Positions 28,935 through 37,079 of a stretch of DNA of 64,000 nt are shown here, one piece after another; positions within the stretch are counted from its first letter, which is position 1, and every line of letters starts with the position of its first letter. The DNA lies in assembly GCA_016709725.1 (NCBI GenBank), contig JADJMG010000005.1, positions 402,582 to 466,581 on the forward strand, given 5' to 3'. The stretch comes from Bacteroidota bacterium. GTDB lineage: Bacteria; Bacteroidota; Bacteroidia; AKYH767-A; OLB10. Made by a program: the position numbers and the translations under genes. The notes under the pieces were generated by a model that saw nothing but the letters and a program-made list of their open reading frames with translations, did not search any database and was not told the DNA's origin.

Positions 28935-30545
28935 CATTTTTATAATTTTTCTTTTGCTGATTCCAAAGTGAGTTTGAACTTCTAAAATGTAAGTTGCTAC
29001 TGGCAAATTTTCTATTGAAATTTCAAATGATTTATCATTAATATCGCCTACTCTAATGGTGTTTCCATTCAAATCATATAATTGAAAGTTAATCATTGTT
29101 TCACTTGATACAATGTTTAAAATTGAACTTAAAGGATTTGGATAACAAAACAAATTTATTGGAGCATCTAATTCAGTGTTTCCAGTGACACCAGAAACGA
29201 CAGTAATATTTATAATTACAGAATTTGAATTAAGTCTGTATAGATAAGAAGAATCACAAAAAGTATCTACACATCCGCTAGCATCAGTTACAGTTTGACA
29301 AATGGTATATAATCCAGTAGTGGCATAAGTATGTGTAGGCGTTGGACCTACTGAAGTATTTCCATCACCCCAATCCCATGAATAACTTAATGGCGCAATT
29401 CCTGTAGCCAAATTTCCTACAAAATAATTGTGAGGGATAGTGTCAGCGAAAATAATGTAATTTGCTGCACAACTAATGTTAATTGTATCGGGGATATATT
29501 CTCGCAATGTTGTTGTGGAAAAAGGGGCAATATATCCGGCAACAGCAAAGCAACGATTATTAATCGACCAATTTACTCCCGCATAATAATTAGGACCTAT
29601 AGGTAAAATGGGCGCTCTAAAACGCCAAGAGTTAGTTGACGGATTATATTCATACATATTATTAAGGTTTCCGATTGGCCAATTAAGATAAAAAAGATAT
29701 CCACCACCAATAAAACCTTTCCCAAAAGCAGTAAATGCAACCGCATATGCGCTACCTGAATCCGGGTAGTTTGCTAGTTGGGTCCACGAATCTAATAAGG
29801 AATTATACTTCCAAAAATCTTTATAATTTTCATTATCAAGATGATTAACACCTAACCCGACAAATGCGTCATTTCCGATCACAAAAGCAGCGAGACCACT
29901 TCGAACACTAGAGGGAAAAGCGCTTTTCAAGGACCACGAATCATTTAAAGGATCATATTGCCAAAGAGAATTTGTATGATCAAAGTTTGAGTCCACTCCA
30001 CAAACTACATATCCAAAATTACCTACTGAAAAACCTGTAGCTTCATAAAACTTCCCGCCACCAAAATCCACCTTCTGTACCCATGTATTTAGAGAAGGGT
30101 CGTATTCAAAAAAATCATTTTTTGCGTCATAAATACTATCTCTACCACAACCATAATAACCCTTATTGTTTATTGAAAAACAAAATGCTGAAAATATAGG
30201 ATAAGGAAGATTCGCCTTTTGCGTCCAAACATTCGCAACGGTATTGTACTCCCAAAAAGCTTGGTGAGTACCTAATGAATCAGGATCATATCCACCACCG
30301 ACGTACCCGTTTGTGCCAATAGAAAATCCTATTGCATTTGATCGTGGTGAAGATGGAAGTGAGTCAAGTATAATCCAATTATTCTGCGCTTTAATTGGAG
30401 AAATCTGAAAACAAAATAAAAGAAACAAAATAGCCCGCCATTTTTTTGAATAAAACATATTTTCAAAGAGAACAACTAGATTTTTCATAAATTGAATTTT
30501 TAAATTTAAACTATCAATACAGTATTGAAGTATATTCGATGACAT
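28932..30545 (-). CDS. Kelch-repeat/PKD T9SS-secreted protein
   Basis: An intact frame of up to 537 residues. The likely start is the ATG at 30458 (MFYSKKWRAILFLLFC), which gives a signal peptide ending in IKAQ. About six kelch-like blades follow with the pattern SIGTNGYVGGGYD ... FWEYNTVANVWTQKANLP. A PKD domain comes next (WDWGDGNTSVGPTPTHTY ... CQTVTDASGC), then a T9SS type A sorting domain (FCYPNPLSSILN, YDLNGNTI, ATYILEVQ). A surface-exposed or released binding protein is expected; the ligand is unknown. Confidence 0.85.
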   Translation of the reverse strand: MSSNILQYCIDSLNLKIQFMKNLVVLFENMFYSKKWRAILFLLFCFQISPIKAQNNWIILDSLPSSPRSNAIGFSIGTNGYVGGGYDPDSLGTHQAFWEYNTVANVWTQKANLPYPIFSAFCFSINNKGYYGCGRDSIYDAKNDFFEYDPSLNTWVQKVDFGGGKFYEATGFSVGNFGYVVCGVDSNFDHTNSLWQYDPLNDSWSLKSAFPSSVRSGLAAFVIGNDAFVGLGVNHLDNENYKDFWKYNSLLDSWTQLANYPDSGSAYAVAFTAFGKGFIGGGYLFYLNWPIGNLNNMYEYNPSTNSWRFRAPILPIGPNYYAGVNWSINNRCFAVAGYIAPFSTTTLREYIPDTINISCAANYIIFADTIPHNYFVGNLATGIAPLSYSWDWGDGNTSVGPTPTHTYATTGLYTICQTVTDASGCVDTFCDSSYLYRLNSNSVIINITVVSGVTGNTELDAPINLFCYPNPLSSILNIVSSETMINFQLYDLNGNTIRVGDINDKSFEISIENLPVATYILEVQTHFGISKRKIIKM

Positions 30546-30687
30546 TAAATATCACAATAATAGTTGCACTAAAGGTATATAAAAAGTAGACAATTTCACT
30601 AATTCAATCAGTTTTTAAATAGAAAATTTTTGCAATGCAAAATTAGGTAGTTTTATACTTAATTTAGTATTAAACTTCCTGTAATCA

Positions 30688-31221
30688 ATGTCAAACGAAG
30701 ACCTCCGCTACCCTATCGGCAAATACCTACCTCCAGCAGACTTTACAAAAGAAGTTATGGAAAACTGGCTTGCCATCATTGCTGCATTGCCCACCCAATT
30801 GGAATTGGCTGTAAAAAATCTCAATGATGATCAATTGGACACTCCCTATCGTGATGGTGGTTGGACTGTTCGACAAGTGGTTCATCACGTTGCCGATAGT
30901 CATATGAACGCTTATATTCGTTTTAAACTCGCCTTAACAGAAGAGAATCCAACTATTAAACCTTATCTTGAAGAACGTTGGGCAGAACTCGCCGATTCAA
31001 AATACGGAACCCTTGAAGATACGTTGGTGTTGTTAAAAGTACTACATAGTAAATGGAGTCATGTACTGCAAAATATGTCGGATGATGAATGGGATCGTAC
31101 TTTTTCGCATCCTCAATATAATCGCACAACGAGCTTGAAATTCAATCTCGGACTCTACGCTTGGCATAGTCAACATCATACGGCGCATATTACGCATTTG
31201 CGGAGTCGGAAGGGATGGTAG
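30688..31221 (+). CDS. YfiT/BstA-like DinB-superfamily metal-binding protein
   Basis: A 177-residue four-helix-bundle protein. The metal-binding histidines are visible in VVHHVADSHMNAY and in WHSQHHTAHITHLRSRKGW near the C-terminus, together with RYPIGKYLPP at the start, which is characteristic of Bacillus YfiT (BstA) relatives. Those proteins act as bacillithiol S-transferases or putative metal-dependent hydrolases. The substrate thiol used in this organism is not known. No partner genes adjoin. Confidence 0.85.
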   Translation: MSNEDLRYPIGKYLPPADFTKEVMENWLAIIAALPTQLELAVKNLNDDQLDTPYRDGGWTVRQVVHHVADSHMNAYIRFKLALTEENPTIKPYLEERWAELADSKYGTLEDTLVLLKVLHSKWSHVLQNMSDDEWDRTFSHPQYNRTTSLKFNLGLYAWHSQHHTAHITHLRSRKGW

Positions 31222-31354
31222 TTGCGTTGATAGTGTTTGTTGAAGGATATTGTTTTTTGCTTCGGATGGTTTAAGCTTCTGGCTGCTAGCTTCTGGCTGC
31301 TAGCTGCTTGTACAATCTGTTTAGTGCTCTGGTTATTTGTGAAAAACTTGGTAT

Positions 31355-31885
31355 TCTCTTTGCGCCTTTGCGCCTTCGCGAGAAAATTTTCCTCCGTCTA
31401 AAATTAATGCACGAATGAAAACAGATGATAGTCAAATTAATGTTCAAGCCTCTCCTCTCGAGGCGCGACATCTCCATCCTCTCCAGAGGCGAGGATAAAA
31501 GAGAAGAGGGAGTAAAAAAAATGAAATAATATTTGGATTAAATCCCATAAATCTAGGAGAGAATTTAGCAACGGGAAAACTTTATGACCTTTAAAAGGAT
31601 GAATTAGTATTCAAAAATTATTCTTTCGATTTGATATTTAGTAATGCCAAATAAAGTTCATAAAATTCTTCGCAAAGATTTCTTTGATTAATTTCAAATT
31701 ATATTTACTAATTAATATATCCATTCCCCCCCCTCGCCTCTGGAGAGGGGTCGCGAAGCCTCGCGAAGGGGGAGAGGCTTGAACTATAGGCTTTCTAAAA
31801 TCAAATTAAATTCGAATATATCTTTTCTCTTTGCCAATTTCTCTCAGCTAAAGTTGCTCGCAAAGGCGCAGAGTCGCAAAGGAAC
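31355..31885. repeat. Nested inverted-repeat intergenic element (MITE-like)
   Basis: The 714-base gap between the YfiT-like gene and ctaA holds no gene. Its centre is a nested inverted repeat. The outer arms near 31357-31383 and 31857-31883 contain CTTTGCGCCTTTGCGCCTT and a related reverse complement. The inner arms at 31442-31493 and 31731-31787 share GTTCAAGCCTCTCC and CCTCTCCAGAGGCGAGG with their complements. About 240 AT-rich non-coding bases lie between. Upstream at 31275-31310 a short direct repeat (GCTTCTGGCTGCTAG) is present. This looks like a non-autonomous mobile or repeat-pairing element. Confidence 0.65.
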
Positions 31886-31935
31886 ACGAGTGTTGTACTA
31901 AAATTTAGCGAAGTAAAAACTATTTTAGTCACGTC

Positions 31936-32991
31936 CTACACATAACGTAATCGATGAATCAAATAAATTAAAGTAGCGAATAAGAAAAAAGCAAACACTT
32001 GATGCAATACACCCAATACAATAGGAACATTGAATAGCAATGTAAAAATTCCAAGTATCACTTGACTAAAAACCCCAATCAACAAAATAGTAGTAGCCGA
32101 TTTTTGTGATGAATGCAAGTTGGGTAGTTTGAAAATTTTGAACGCGAACACAAGAGTAAACAAAGTAACTAGGTAAGCTAATCCACGATGAATAAACTGC
32201 ATACTTGCCAAATTGTTTATTAGAGAAGAAATTCCATCCTTTTGAAATGAATATCCAATTGCTTCGGGCAACCAATCATCGTACATTTTAGGCCATGTAT
32301 TGTAAATGAGTCCGGCCTTTGAACCCGCAACAAAGGCGCCGTAGATAATTTGTAAAGTGAGTAATCCCAATAAAATTTTAGCTGCCTTTCTGAACTTCGT
32401 TACTTCGCTACCGTTACTGGTTTCTCGATCGAAGAGTTGACTGAGCGCCACCCAAAAAATATAACCGAACGTAATGAATGCGAAGGTTAGATGTATCGCC
32501 AATCGAATATGACTCACCCGAACATTTTGTGTAAGTCCGCTCGACACCATATACCATCCTAAAAAACCTTGAATGCCCCCAAGAACGAACATGAATAATA
32601 ATTTAAGCAACAACTCCACTGAAATCGCCTTCTTTATTAAAAAGTAAATCAATCCAAGCAAGAACACGACTCCAATGAGTCGACCAAATAAGCGATGAAT
32701 AAACTCCCAGAAATAAATAAACTTAAAATCCGCTAATTCGAAATGGGAATTTTGCTGTTGATATTGTGGAATCTGTTTATACTTTTCAAAAGCTTCCAAC
32801 CATTGTGCTTCGTTTAACGGTGGAATACTTCCGCTTATCACCTTCCATTCAGTAATCGACAATCCCGAACCGGTGAGGCGGGTGATCCCGCCTACTACCA
32901 CCATGCCGAATACTAAAAAACATCCGGTGAAAAGCCACAGCAACACTTGACTTTTATACTTTTCTGAATGAATGCTATTTAATACTTCCAC
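31936..32991 (-). CDS. ctaA: Haem A synthase (COX15/CtaA family)
   Basis: CtaA oxidises haem O to haem A for aa3-type cytochrome oxidases in the inner membrane. The 351-residue protein has eight membrane helices and the family motifs GGITRLTGSGLSITEW, EFIHRLFGRLIG, HIRLAIHLTFAF, GLIYNTWPKM and QFIHRGLAY, which include the four haem-ligand histidines (a further one is in VLHQVFAF). It starts 11 bases after lysC, so the two are co-transcribed, an unusual pairing. Confidence 0.95.
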   Translation of the reverse strand: MEVLNSIHSEKYKSQVLLWLFTGCFLVFGMVVVGGITRLTGSGLSITEWKVISGSIPPLNEAQWLEAFEKYKQIPQYQQQNSHFELADFKFIYFWEFIHRLFGRLIGVVFLLGLIYFLIKKAISVELLLKLLFMFVLGGIQGFLGWYMVSSGLTQNVRVSHIRLAIHLTFAFITFGYIFWVALSQLFDRETSNGSEVTKFRKAAKILLGLLTLQIIYGAFVAGSKAGLIYNTWPKMYDDWLPEAIGYSFQKDGISSLINNLASMQFIHRGLAYLVTLFTLVFAFKIFKLPNLHSSQKSATTILLIGVFSQVILGIFTLLFNVPIVLGVLHQVFAFFLFATLIYLIHRLRYV

Positions 32992-33002
32992 AACGTATCA
33001 AT

Positions 33003-34280
33003 TTAGGATGCAACAATTTCTTTCATGACCAATTGCGCGGTGGTTCGACTTCGTTGTTCCAATAAGATTTCACGCCCTTGCGATAAATTTTCGATGGTAG
33101 ATGGATAATAATAACGAATGGTGTATAACTGCAACCCTTCATTATATCGAACCCAATAATCCTTCTTTAACAATTCAATCAACTTAAAAGTTTTGTATTT
33201 ATCATCATCAAAACAAACTGAGAAGGAGATAGCAGAATTTTGCATCAAATTCATCTTCACTCCACAGGCTGCAAACGTTGCAAAAATGGAACTTAAGTTA
33301 TCCTCGGCTATGAATGCGAAATCCTTTGCGGCTAACGAAACTAACACTTGATCACTCTTAAAAATAAATGAAGGTACTTGCGGCTTTGTTGTTAAATCTT
33401 TTCCTACCACGGTTCCTTTCCCTTGTGGTTGCAAAAACGACTTTACGTAGAGCGGAATATTTTTATTCTCGAGCGGCTTAATGGTTTTCGGATGAATTAC
33501 CGAAGCGCCATAGTATGCCAATTCAATGGCATCATGATAACTCAATTGCTCCAACTTTTGCGCATCGTTAAAATATTTTGGATCGGCGTTAAGCACTCCA
33601 GGCACATCTTTCCAAATGGTTACCGATTCTCCATCCAACAAATGCGCGAGAATTGCTGCGGTATAGTCAGATCCTTCACGACCTAATGTGGTGGTGAAAT
33701 TTTCGCTGGTCGCACCAATAAATCCTTGTGTTACTACAATGGGATTACGATCATTGATTAACGATGGAATAATTTGTTTCACTCGCTTTTCACTTTCCAC
33801 CCAATCTACTTTTCCTTCACGGTAGGTATTATCGGTATGAATACAATCACGAACATCTAACCACTTACTGGCTATTCCTTGTTCATCCAAATAAGATTGT
33901 ACAATCGTTGTTGAAATTAACTCCCCGACAGAAACAATCTGATCATACACAAAATCAAAAGAGCGTGGTTCCTCTTCTAATACCCAATCAATCTCTACAA
34001 AAAAATTATTTACTTTACCATAAACTGGTGCATTAGAATCAGGAAATAAATTTTCAAGAATCGTATCGTGATAGGCTCTTACTTCTTGCAAGAACGAAGT
34101 GGCTTCGCCCGTCTTATTGCAATAAGCCTTTACTACTTTCTCCAATCCATTTGTAGTTTTTCCCATGGCAGATATAACGACCACCAAGGGTTCGCCAGGA
34201 AAAAGTCGAATAATGGCAGCTACATTTTTTACTGACTCAGCATCCTTTACCGATGCTCCTCCAAATTTAAATATTTTCAT
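33003..34280 (-). CDS. lysC: Aspartate kinase
   Basis: This enzyme catalyses the first step of the aspartate family (lysine, threonine, methionine): ATP-dependent phosphorylation of L-aspartate. The 425-residue protein opens with the KFGGASV nucleotide motif and contains TLGREGSDYTAAILA and DAIELAYYGASVIHPKT, the amino-acid kinase signature. A C-terminal ACT-type regulatory region (QVLVSLAAKDF, VKMNLMQNSAISFSV) is present. No homoserine dehydrogenase is fused. It lies between a GNAT gene (22 bases upstream) and ctaA (11 bases downstream), a likely three-gene operon. Confidence 0.95.
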   Translation of the reverse strand: MKIFKFGGASVKDAESVKNVAAIIRLFPGEPLVVVISAMGKTTNGLEKVVKAYCNKTGEATSFLQEVRAYHDTILENLFPDSNAPVYGKVNNFFVEIDWVLEEEPRSFDFVYDQIVSVGELISTTIVQSYLDEQGIASKWLDVRDCIHTDNTYREGKVDWVESEKRVKQIIPSLINDRNPIVVTQGFIGATSENFTTTLGREGSDYTAAILAHLLDGESVTIWKDVPGVLNADPKYFNDAQKLEQLSYHDAIELAYYGASVIHPKTIKPLENKNIPLYVKSFLQPQGKGTVVGKDLTTKPQVPSFIFKSDQVLVSLAAKDFAFIAEDNLSSIFATFAACGVKMNLMQNSAISFSVCFDDDKYKTFKLIELLKKDYWVRYNEGLQLYTIRYYYPSTIENLSQGREILLEQRSRTTAQLVMKEIVAS

Positions 34281-34302
34281 TTCTTAATAGCTGATTCAAT
34301 CA

Positions 34303-34770
34303 TTAAAAATTATTAATCTGTTGTTGGGTCAATTTGCAATTAATCCATTCTCCATCCATATTCGCATTGTACTTTTTATAAAACTGGATAGCGGGTTCAT
34401 TCCAATCCAACACTTGCCAATGCAATTGCTTTGCATTTAACCTTTGTGCATCTTTCATTACCGCATCAAAAAGTTTACTGCCAATTTTCTTTCCACGCAT
34501 ACTTTCCGTCACTACAATATCATCTAAATAAACACCTCGACCTTTCCAGGTAGAATATTTCAAGTGATAAATAGCGGTTCCAACAATTTTATCATCCACT
34601 TCGGCGACAAGGCAAAAAAAGATAGGTTGATCTCCAAATCCATCCACCAACATATCCTCCACGGTATTCGTTACTTCGTTAGGAGCTTTCTCATACACCG
34701 CCAATTCATAAATAAATCCATGCACGGATGGCATGTCGTCTTTCGTACCTTTGCGAATCGAAATATTCAT
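34303..34770 (-). CDS. GNAT acetyltransferase, diamine (SSAT)-like
   Basis: A 155-residue protein closest in pattern to spermidine/spermine and thialysine N-acetyltransferases: IRKGTKDDMPSVHGFIYELA, then YLDDIVVTESMRGKKIGSKLFDAVMKDA, and HWQVLDWNEPAIQFYKKYNA. The RGKKIGS stretch is the acetyl-CoA loop. The substrate is probably a primary amine; which one is unknown. A -7 element six bases upstream predicts a leaderless message heading the lysC-ctaA operon. Confidence 0.8.
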   Translation of the reverse strand: MNISIRKGTKDDMPSVHGFIYELAVYEKAPNEVTNTVEDMLVDGFGDQPIFFCLVAEVDDKIVGTAIYHLKYSTWKGRGVYLDDIVVTESMRGKKIGSKLFDAVMKDAQRLNAKQLHWQVLDWNEPAIQFYKKYNANMDGEWINCKLTQQQINNF

Positions 34771-34783
34771 GGCTGCAAAAGTA
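34746..34783. promoter_or_regulatory. Divergent promoter pair
   Basis: On the minus strand TACTTTTG at 34776-34783 lies 6 bases before the GNAT start, serving the GNAT-lysC-ctaA operon. On the plus strand TACCTTTG at 34746-34753 lies 59 bases before the hydrolase ATG. The two -7 elements overlap the start of the GNAT coding region, so the two promoters may interfere. Confidence 0.45.
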
Positions 34784-34812
34784 TATCATTCTAGCCCTTA
34801 ATCGAACATAAA

Positions 34813-35603
34813 ATGAAACTACATTATAGAATTATTGGTGAAGGAAATCCAGTTCTCCTTCTACATGGATTATTTGGCATGAGTGATAATTTACAAAGCT
34901 TTGGTCGTCAACTTGCTGAAAAAATCACAAGGTGATTATTGTAGACCTTAGAAACCATGGACAATCGCCGCACGATTCAGCACATTCTTACCAACTCATG
35001 GCAGATGACATCGTGGAATTGCTTCAAGAATTAAACTTGAGTAAAGTAGACATTATTGGGCATAGCATGGGCGGAAAAGTAGTATTGAAACTTTTAAACG
35101 CGCACGCTGATAAAATAAATAAAGCGGTAGTCATCGATATTGCGCCTTGGTTTTATCCTATACATCATCGTGAAATTCTAGATGCATTACTGGCGATCGA
35201 CTTAACTGTAATCCGAACGCGTAAAGATGCAGAAAGAGCATTAGCGGAAAACATCAAAGACCAAGGAACCCTCTTCTTCTTACTTAAAAATTTATATTGG
35301 GCAGAACCGGATCAATTAGCATGGCGATTTAATTTACAAGTGCTCAATCAACACATTGAATTGATAGGTGAAGAAACATGGCCTTCAAAAATTATTTCTA
35401 CTCCCATCCTTTTTGTCAGAGGAGAAAAATCAAATTACATTGATCCGTATCGCATGAATGAAATTTTAAAATGGTTTCCGAATGCTGAATTGGCCGAAAT
35501 TAAAAATTCGGGACATTGGGTACATGCGGAGCAGCCTGCGGCATTGCTGGAGGTGGTGGATGGGTATATTTCCCAACGTGGGGTTCCACAACGTGGGGTT
35601 TAA
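34813..35603 (+). CDS. Alpha/beta hydrolase, YbfF-type esterase (one frameshift)
   Basis: The protein begins MKLHYRIIGEGNPVLLLHGLFGMSDNL (written here only to show the oxyanion HG motif), and the catalytic nucleophile elbow is GHSMGG with the terminal His in SGHWVHAEQP. The frame breaks in an A run at 34918-34923; adding one A restores EKNHKVIIVDLRNHGQSPH, giving about 264 residues. Enzymes of this group are acyl-CoA or general esterases. The last residues (QRGVPQRGV) are encoded by the repeat at 35574-35617, so the natural C-terminus appears to have been altered by that insertion. Confidence 0.85.
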
Positions 35604-35617
35604 ACCCCACGTTGTGG
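35574..35617. repeat. 32-bp perfect palindrome with direct repeat, convergent genes
   Basis: CAACGTGGGGTT occurs twice (35574-35585 and 35589-35600), and the second copy begins a perfect palindrome spanning 35586-35617 with its centre at TTTAAA. It overlaps the stop codon of the hydrolase and lies 7 bases from the end of the convergent gldD gene, so it could act as a bidirectional terminator. It also looks like a REP-type repeat that landed in the gene end. Confidence 0.75.
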
Positions 35618-35623
35618 GGGAGA

Positions 35624-36195
35624 TTATTTCCATTCCAACGATTTCAATAAATGAATAACATCTTCTCGCAAATAATTTTGAACGGGCGCCAATGAATCGG
35701 CGTTGGGGAGGACGTTGAAATAGATCGCTCCTCTTAAAAAATGATTGACGCTATCAGTCACAAAAAATTGCGTTGCGGATGCGGCATCTCCACCGAGAGT
35801 ATAGATCACGCCACTCACTCCTGGTTTAAACTGAATTACTTGTTCATCAATAGAACTTGCTCGTGCTGTGTGTTTATAAACCAAGGTGTGAGTATCGTCT
35901 AAATATTTATCTACATCACCATGCAAGGGTTTGTAGGTTAAATACAGTTGCGCATTTAAGGTAGGCATGATCAAATAATACCAGCAAGGTTCTGAAAGGG
36001 AATTCGTATCCTTAATGGGAATAGCATAATCCGGAATTTCAAATTTATACGGACATCCTTCTGGATTAAACATTTCATAGGTTCGCTCAGGCAAATCAAT
36101 TCTAAAAAATCCGCGAGGCTTTGGATGCGTTTCTTCTTCGCCGCAGGAAGAAATTAACACATTACTATGAATACGATTAGGATTTTTATTTTCAT
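35624..36195 (-). CDS. gldD: Gliding-motility lipoprotein GldD (frameshift in signal peptide)
   Basis: GldD is an envelope lipoprotein needed for T9SS-dependent gliding in Flavobacterium. The hallmark PKPRGFFRIDLPERTYEMF follows the lipobox LISSC, and EPCWYYLIMPTLNAQLYLTYKPL and GDAASATQFFVTDSVNHFLRGAIYF are further conserved blocks. The signal peptide should start at ATG 36195 (MKIKILIVFIVM), but a one-base shift near 36160 separates it from the body; the alternative open start at 36205 gives no signal peptide. GldE, usually the neighbour, is not present between ssb and gldD. Confidence 0.9.
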
Positions 36196-36224
36196 GGAGA
36201 TGCAAAGATGGGTGATTTTAATTC

Positions 36225-36371
36225 AGAATTCAGAATTAAGAATTAAGAATTGTGTTCCGATAGCTATCGGGATGTGAATTGTGAATCGAGTCGCGAGGCT
36301 TCGCGATAAGTATTCTGATCGCGAAGCCTCGCGACTGAATTCTGAATTCTGCATTCTGAATTCTGAATTCT
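36225..36371. repeat. Nested inverted-repeat cluster between ssb and gldD
   Basis: The core is a perfect inverted repeat of 18-base arms, GTCGCGAGGCTTCGCGAT (36290-36307) and its complement (36318-36335), with a 10-base loop. Outside it, repeated GAATTCA/GAATTAA words on the left and GAATTCT/GCATTCT words on the right are also mutually complementary. A 14-base palindrome CCGATAGCTATCGG lies near 36257-36270. Related words occur at 1.99, 5.75 and 31.75 kb. Confidence 0.8.
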
Positions 36372-36783
36372 TAAAACGGAAGATCTCCGCCTAAATCCGT
36401 GTGTGGGGGGGTTGGATCGGTGGTTCCTAGGTCATTCGGACCGTTTTGTGCGTCGCGTTTACTTAACATGGTCATATTTTCTGCTATGATTTCAGTCGCA
36501 TAACGCTTGATACCATCTTTCTCCCAACTACGCGTTCGCAATTTACCTTCAATAAAACCATATGCCCTTTTCGCAGGTGTAACTTCTCGGCTGCCTCTGC
36601 TAATCCGCGCCATAAAACGATATTATGCCATTCCGTTTGATCCTGACGATTCCCGTCTTTATTCTTAAAGTACTCCGTGGTGGCTAATGGAAACTTTGCT
36701 ACCATAATTCCGCCTTCCATGTGACGAAACTCGGGATCCTTACCTAAATTACCAATCAGAAATACTTTGTTTACGCCAGACAT
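36371..36783 (-). CDS. ssb: Single-stranded DNA-binding protein (one frameshift)
   Basis: SSB coats single-stranded DNA in replication and repair. The OB fold starts NKVFLIGNLGKDPEFR and has LATTEYFKNKDG and TEWHNIVLWRGLAEAAEKLHLRKG. A one-base loss in an A run near 36565 breaks the frame; restoring it joins to AYGFIEGKLRTRSWEKDGIK and AENMTMLSKRD. The acidic tip GGDLPF is the conserved partner-binding tail. The repaired length is about 138 residues. It follows mutY on the same strand, as in Flavobacterium gliding loci. Confidence 0.93.
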
Positions 36784-36835
36784 AAGAGATAGATTTTAGT
36801 TTAACGGGATAAGACTATTCGAGTAATGCTTAGGT

Positions 36836-36879
36836 CAAAGTTAGCCGTTATTCGATAATAGAAAAATTCTATTATCGAA
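36836..36879 (-). promoter_or_regulatory. ssb promoter with overlapping inverted-repeat operator
   Basis: The minus strand reads TAACTTTG at 36836-36843, a -7 element about 53 bases before the ssb start codon. A perfect inverted repeat with 13-base arms (TTCGATAATAGAA and its complement) and a 3-base centre occupies 36851-36879, exactly where the -33 region would be, so it is a good operator candidate for a repressor of ssb. Confidence 0.5.
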
Positions 36880-36880
36880 T

Positions 36881-37052
36881 TGATGCACCCATGATGCAAA
36901 ATCGCCCAAAAGGGGATTACGCATGGCAGACACCATTCGATGCAGAAATCGCCCAAAAAGGCGATTACGCATCAGGGAAGCACGCGATTCGATGCAGAAA
37001 TCGCCCAAAGGTGATTACGCATCAGGGCAGACCGTTATTCGATGCAGAAATC
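36881..37052. repeat. Tandem array of hairpin-forming ~50-bp repeats
   Basis: Three similar units plus a partial one start at about 36893, 36938, 36990 and 37040 (periods 45, 52 and 50). Each contains GATGC, AATCGCC, a short A-rich loop, GGCGATT and GCATC, so each folds into a two-tier hairpin. The linkers (CAGGG plus 10-15 bases) vary. The array sits between mutY and ssb. It is not CRISPR: the linkers are too short and are partly conserved. Confidence 0.8.
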
Positions 37053-37079
37053 GTAATAATCGTTTAGCTAATCCTTCTT

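Noticed and set aside
36881..37052. Possible CRISPR array
   Set aside because: The units are 45-52 bases with short, partly conserved linkers instead of unique 25-40-base spacers, and no cas gene is present.
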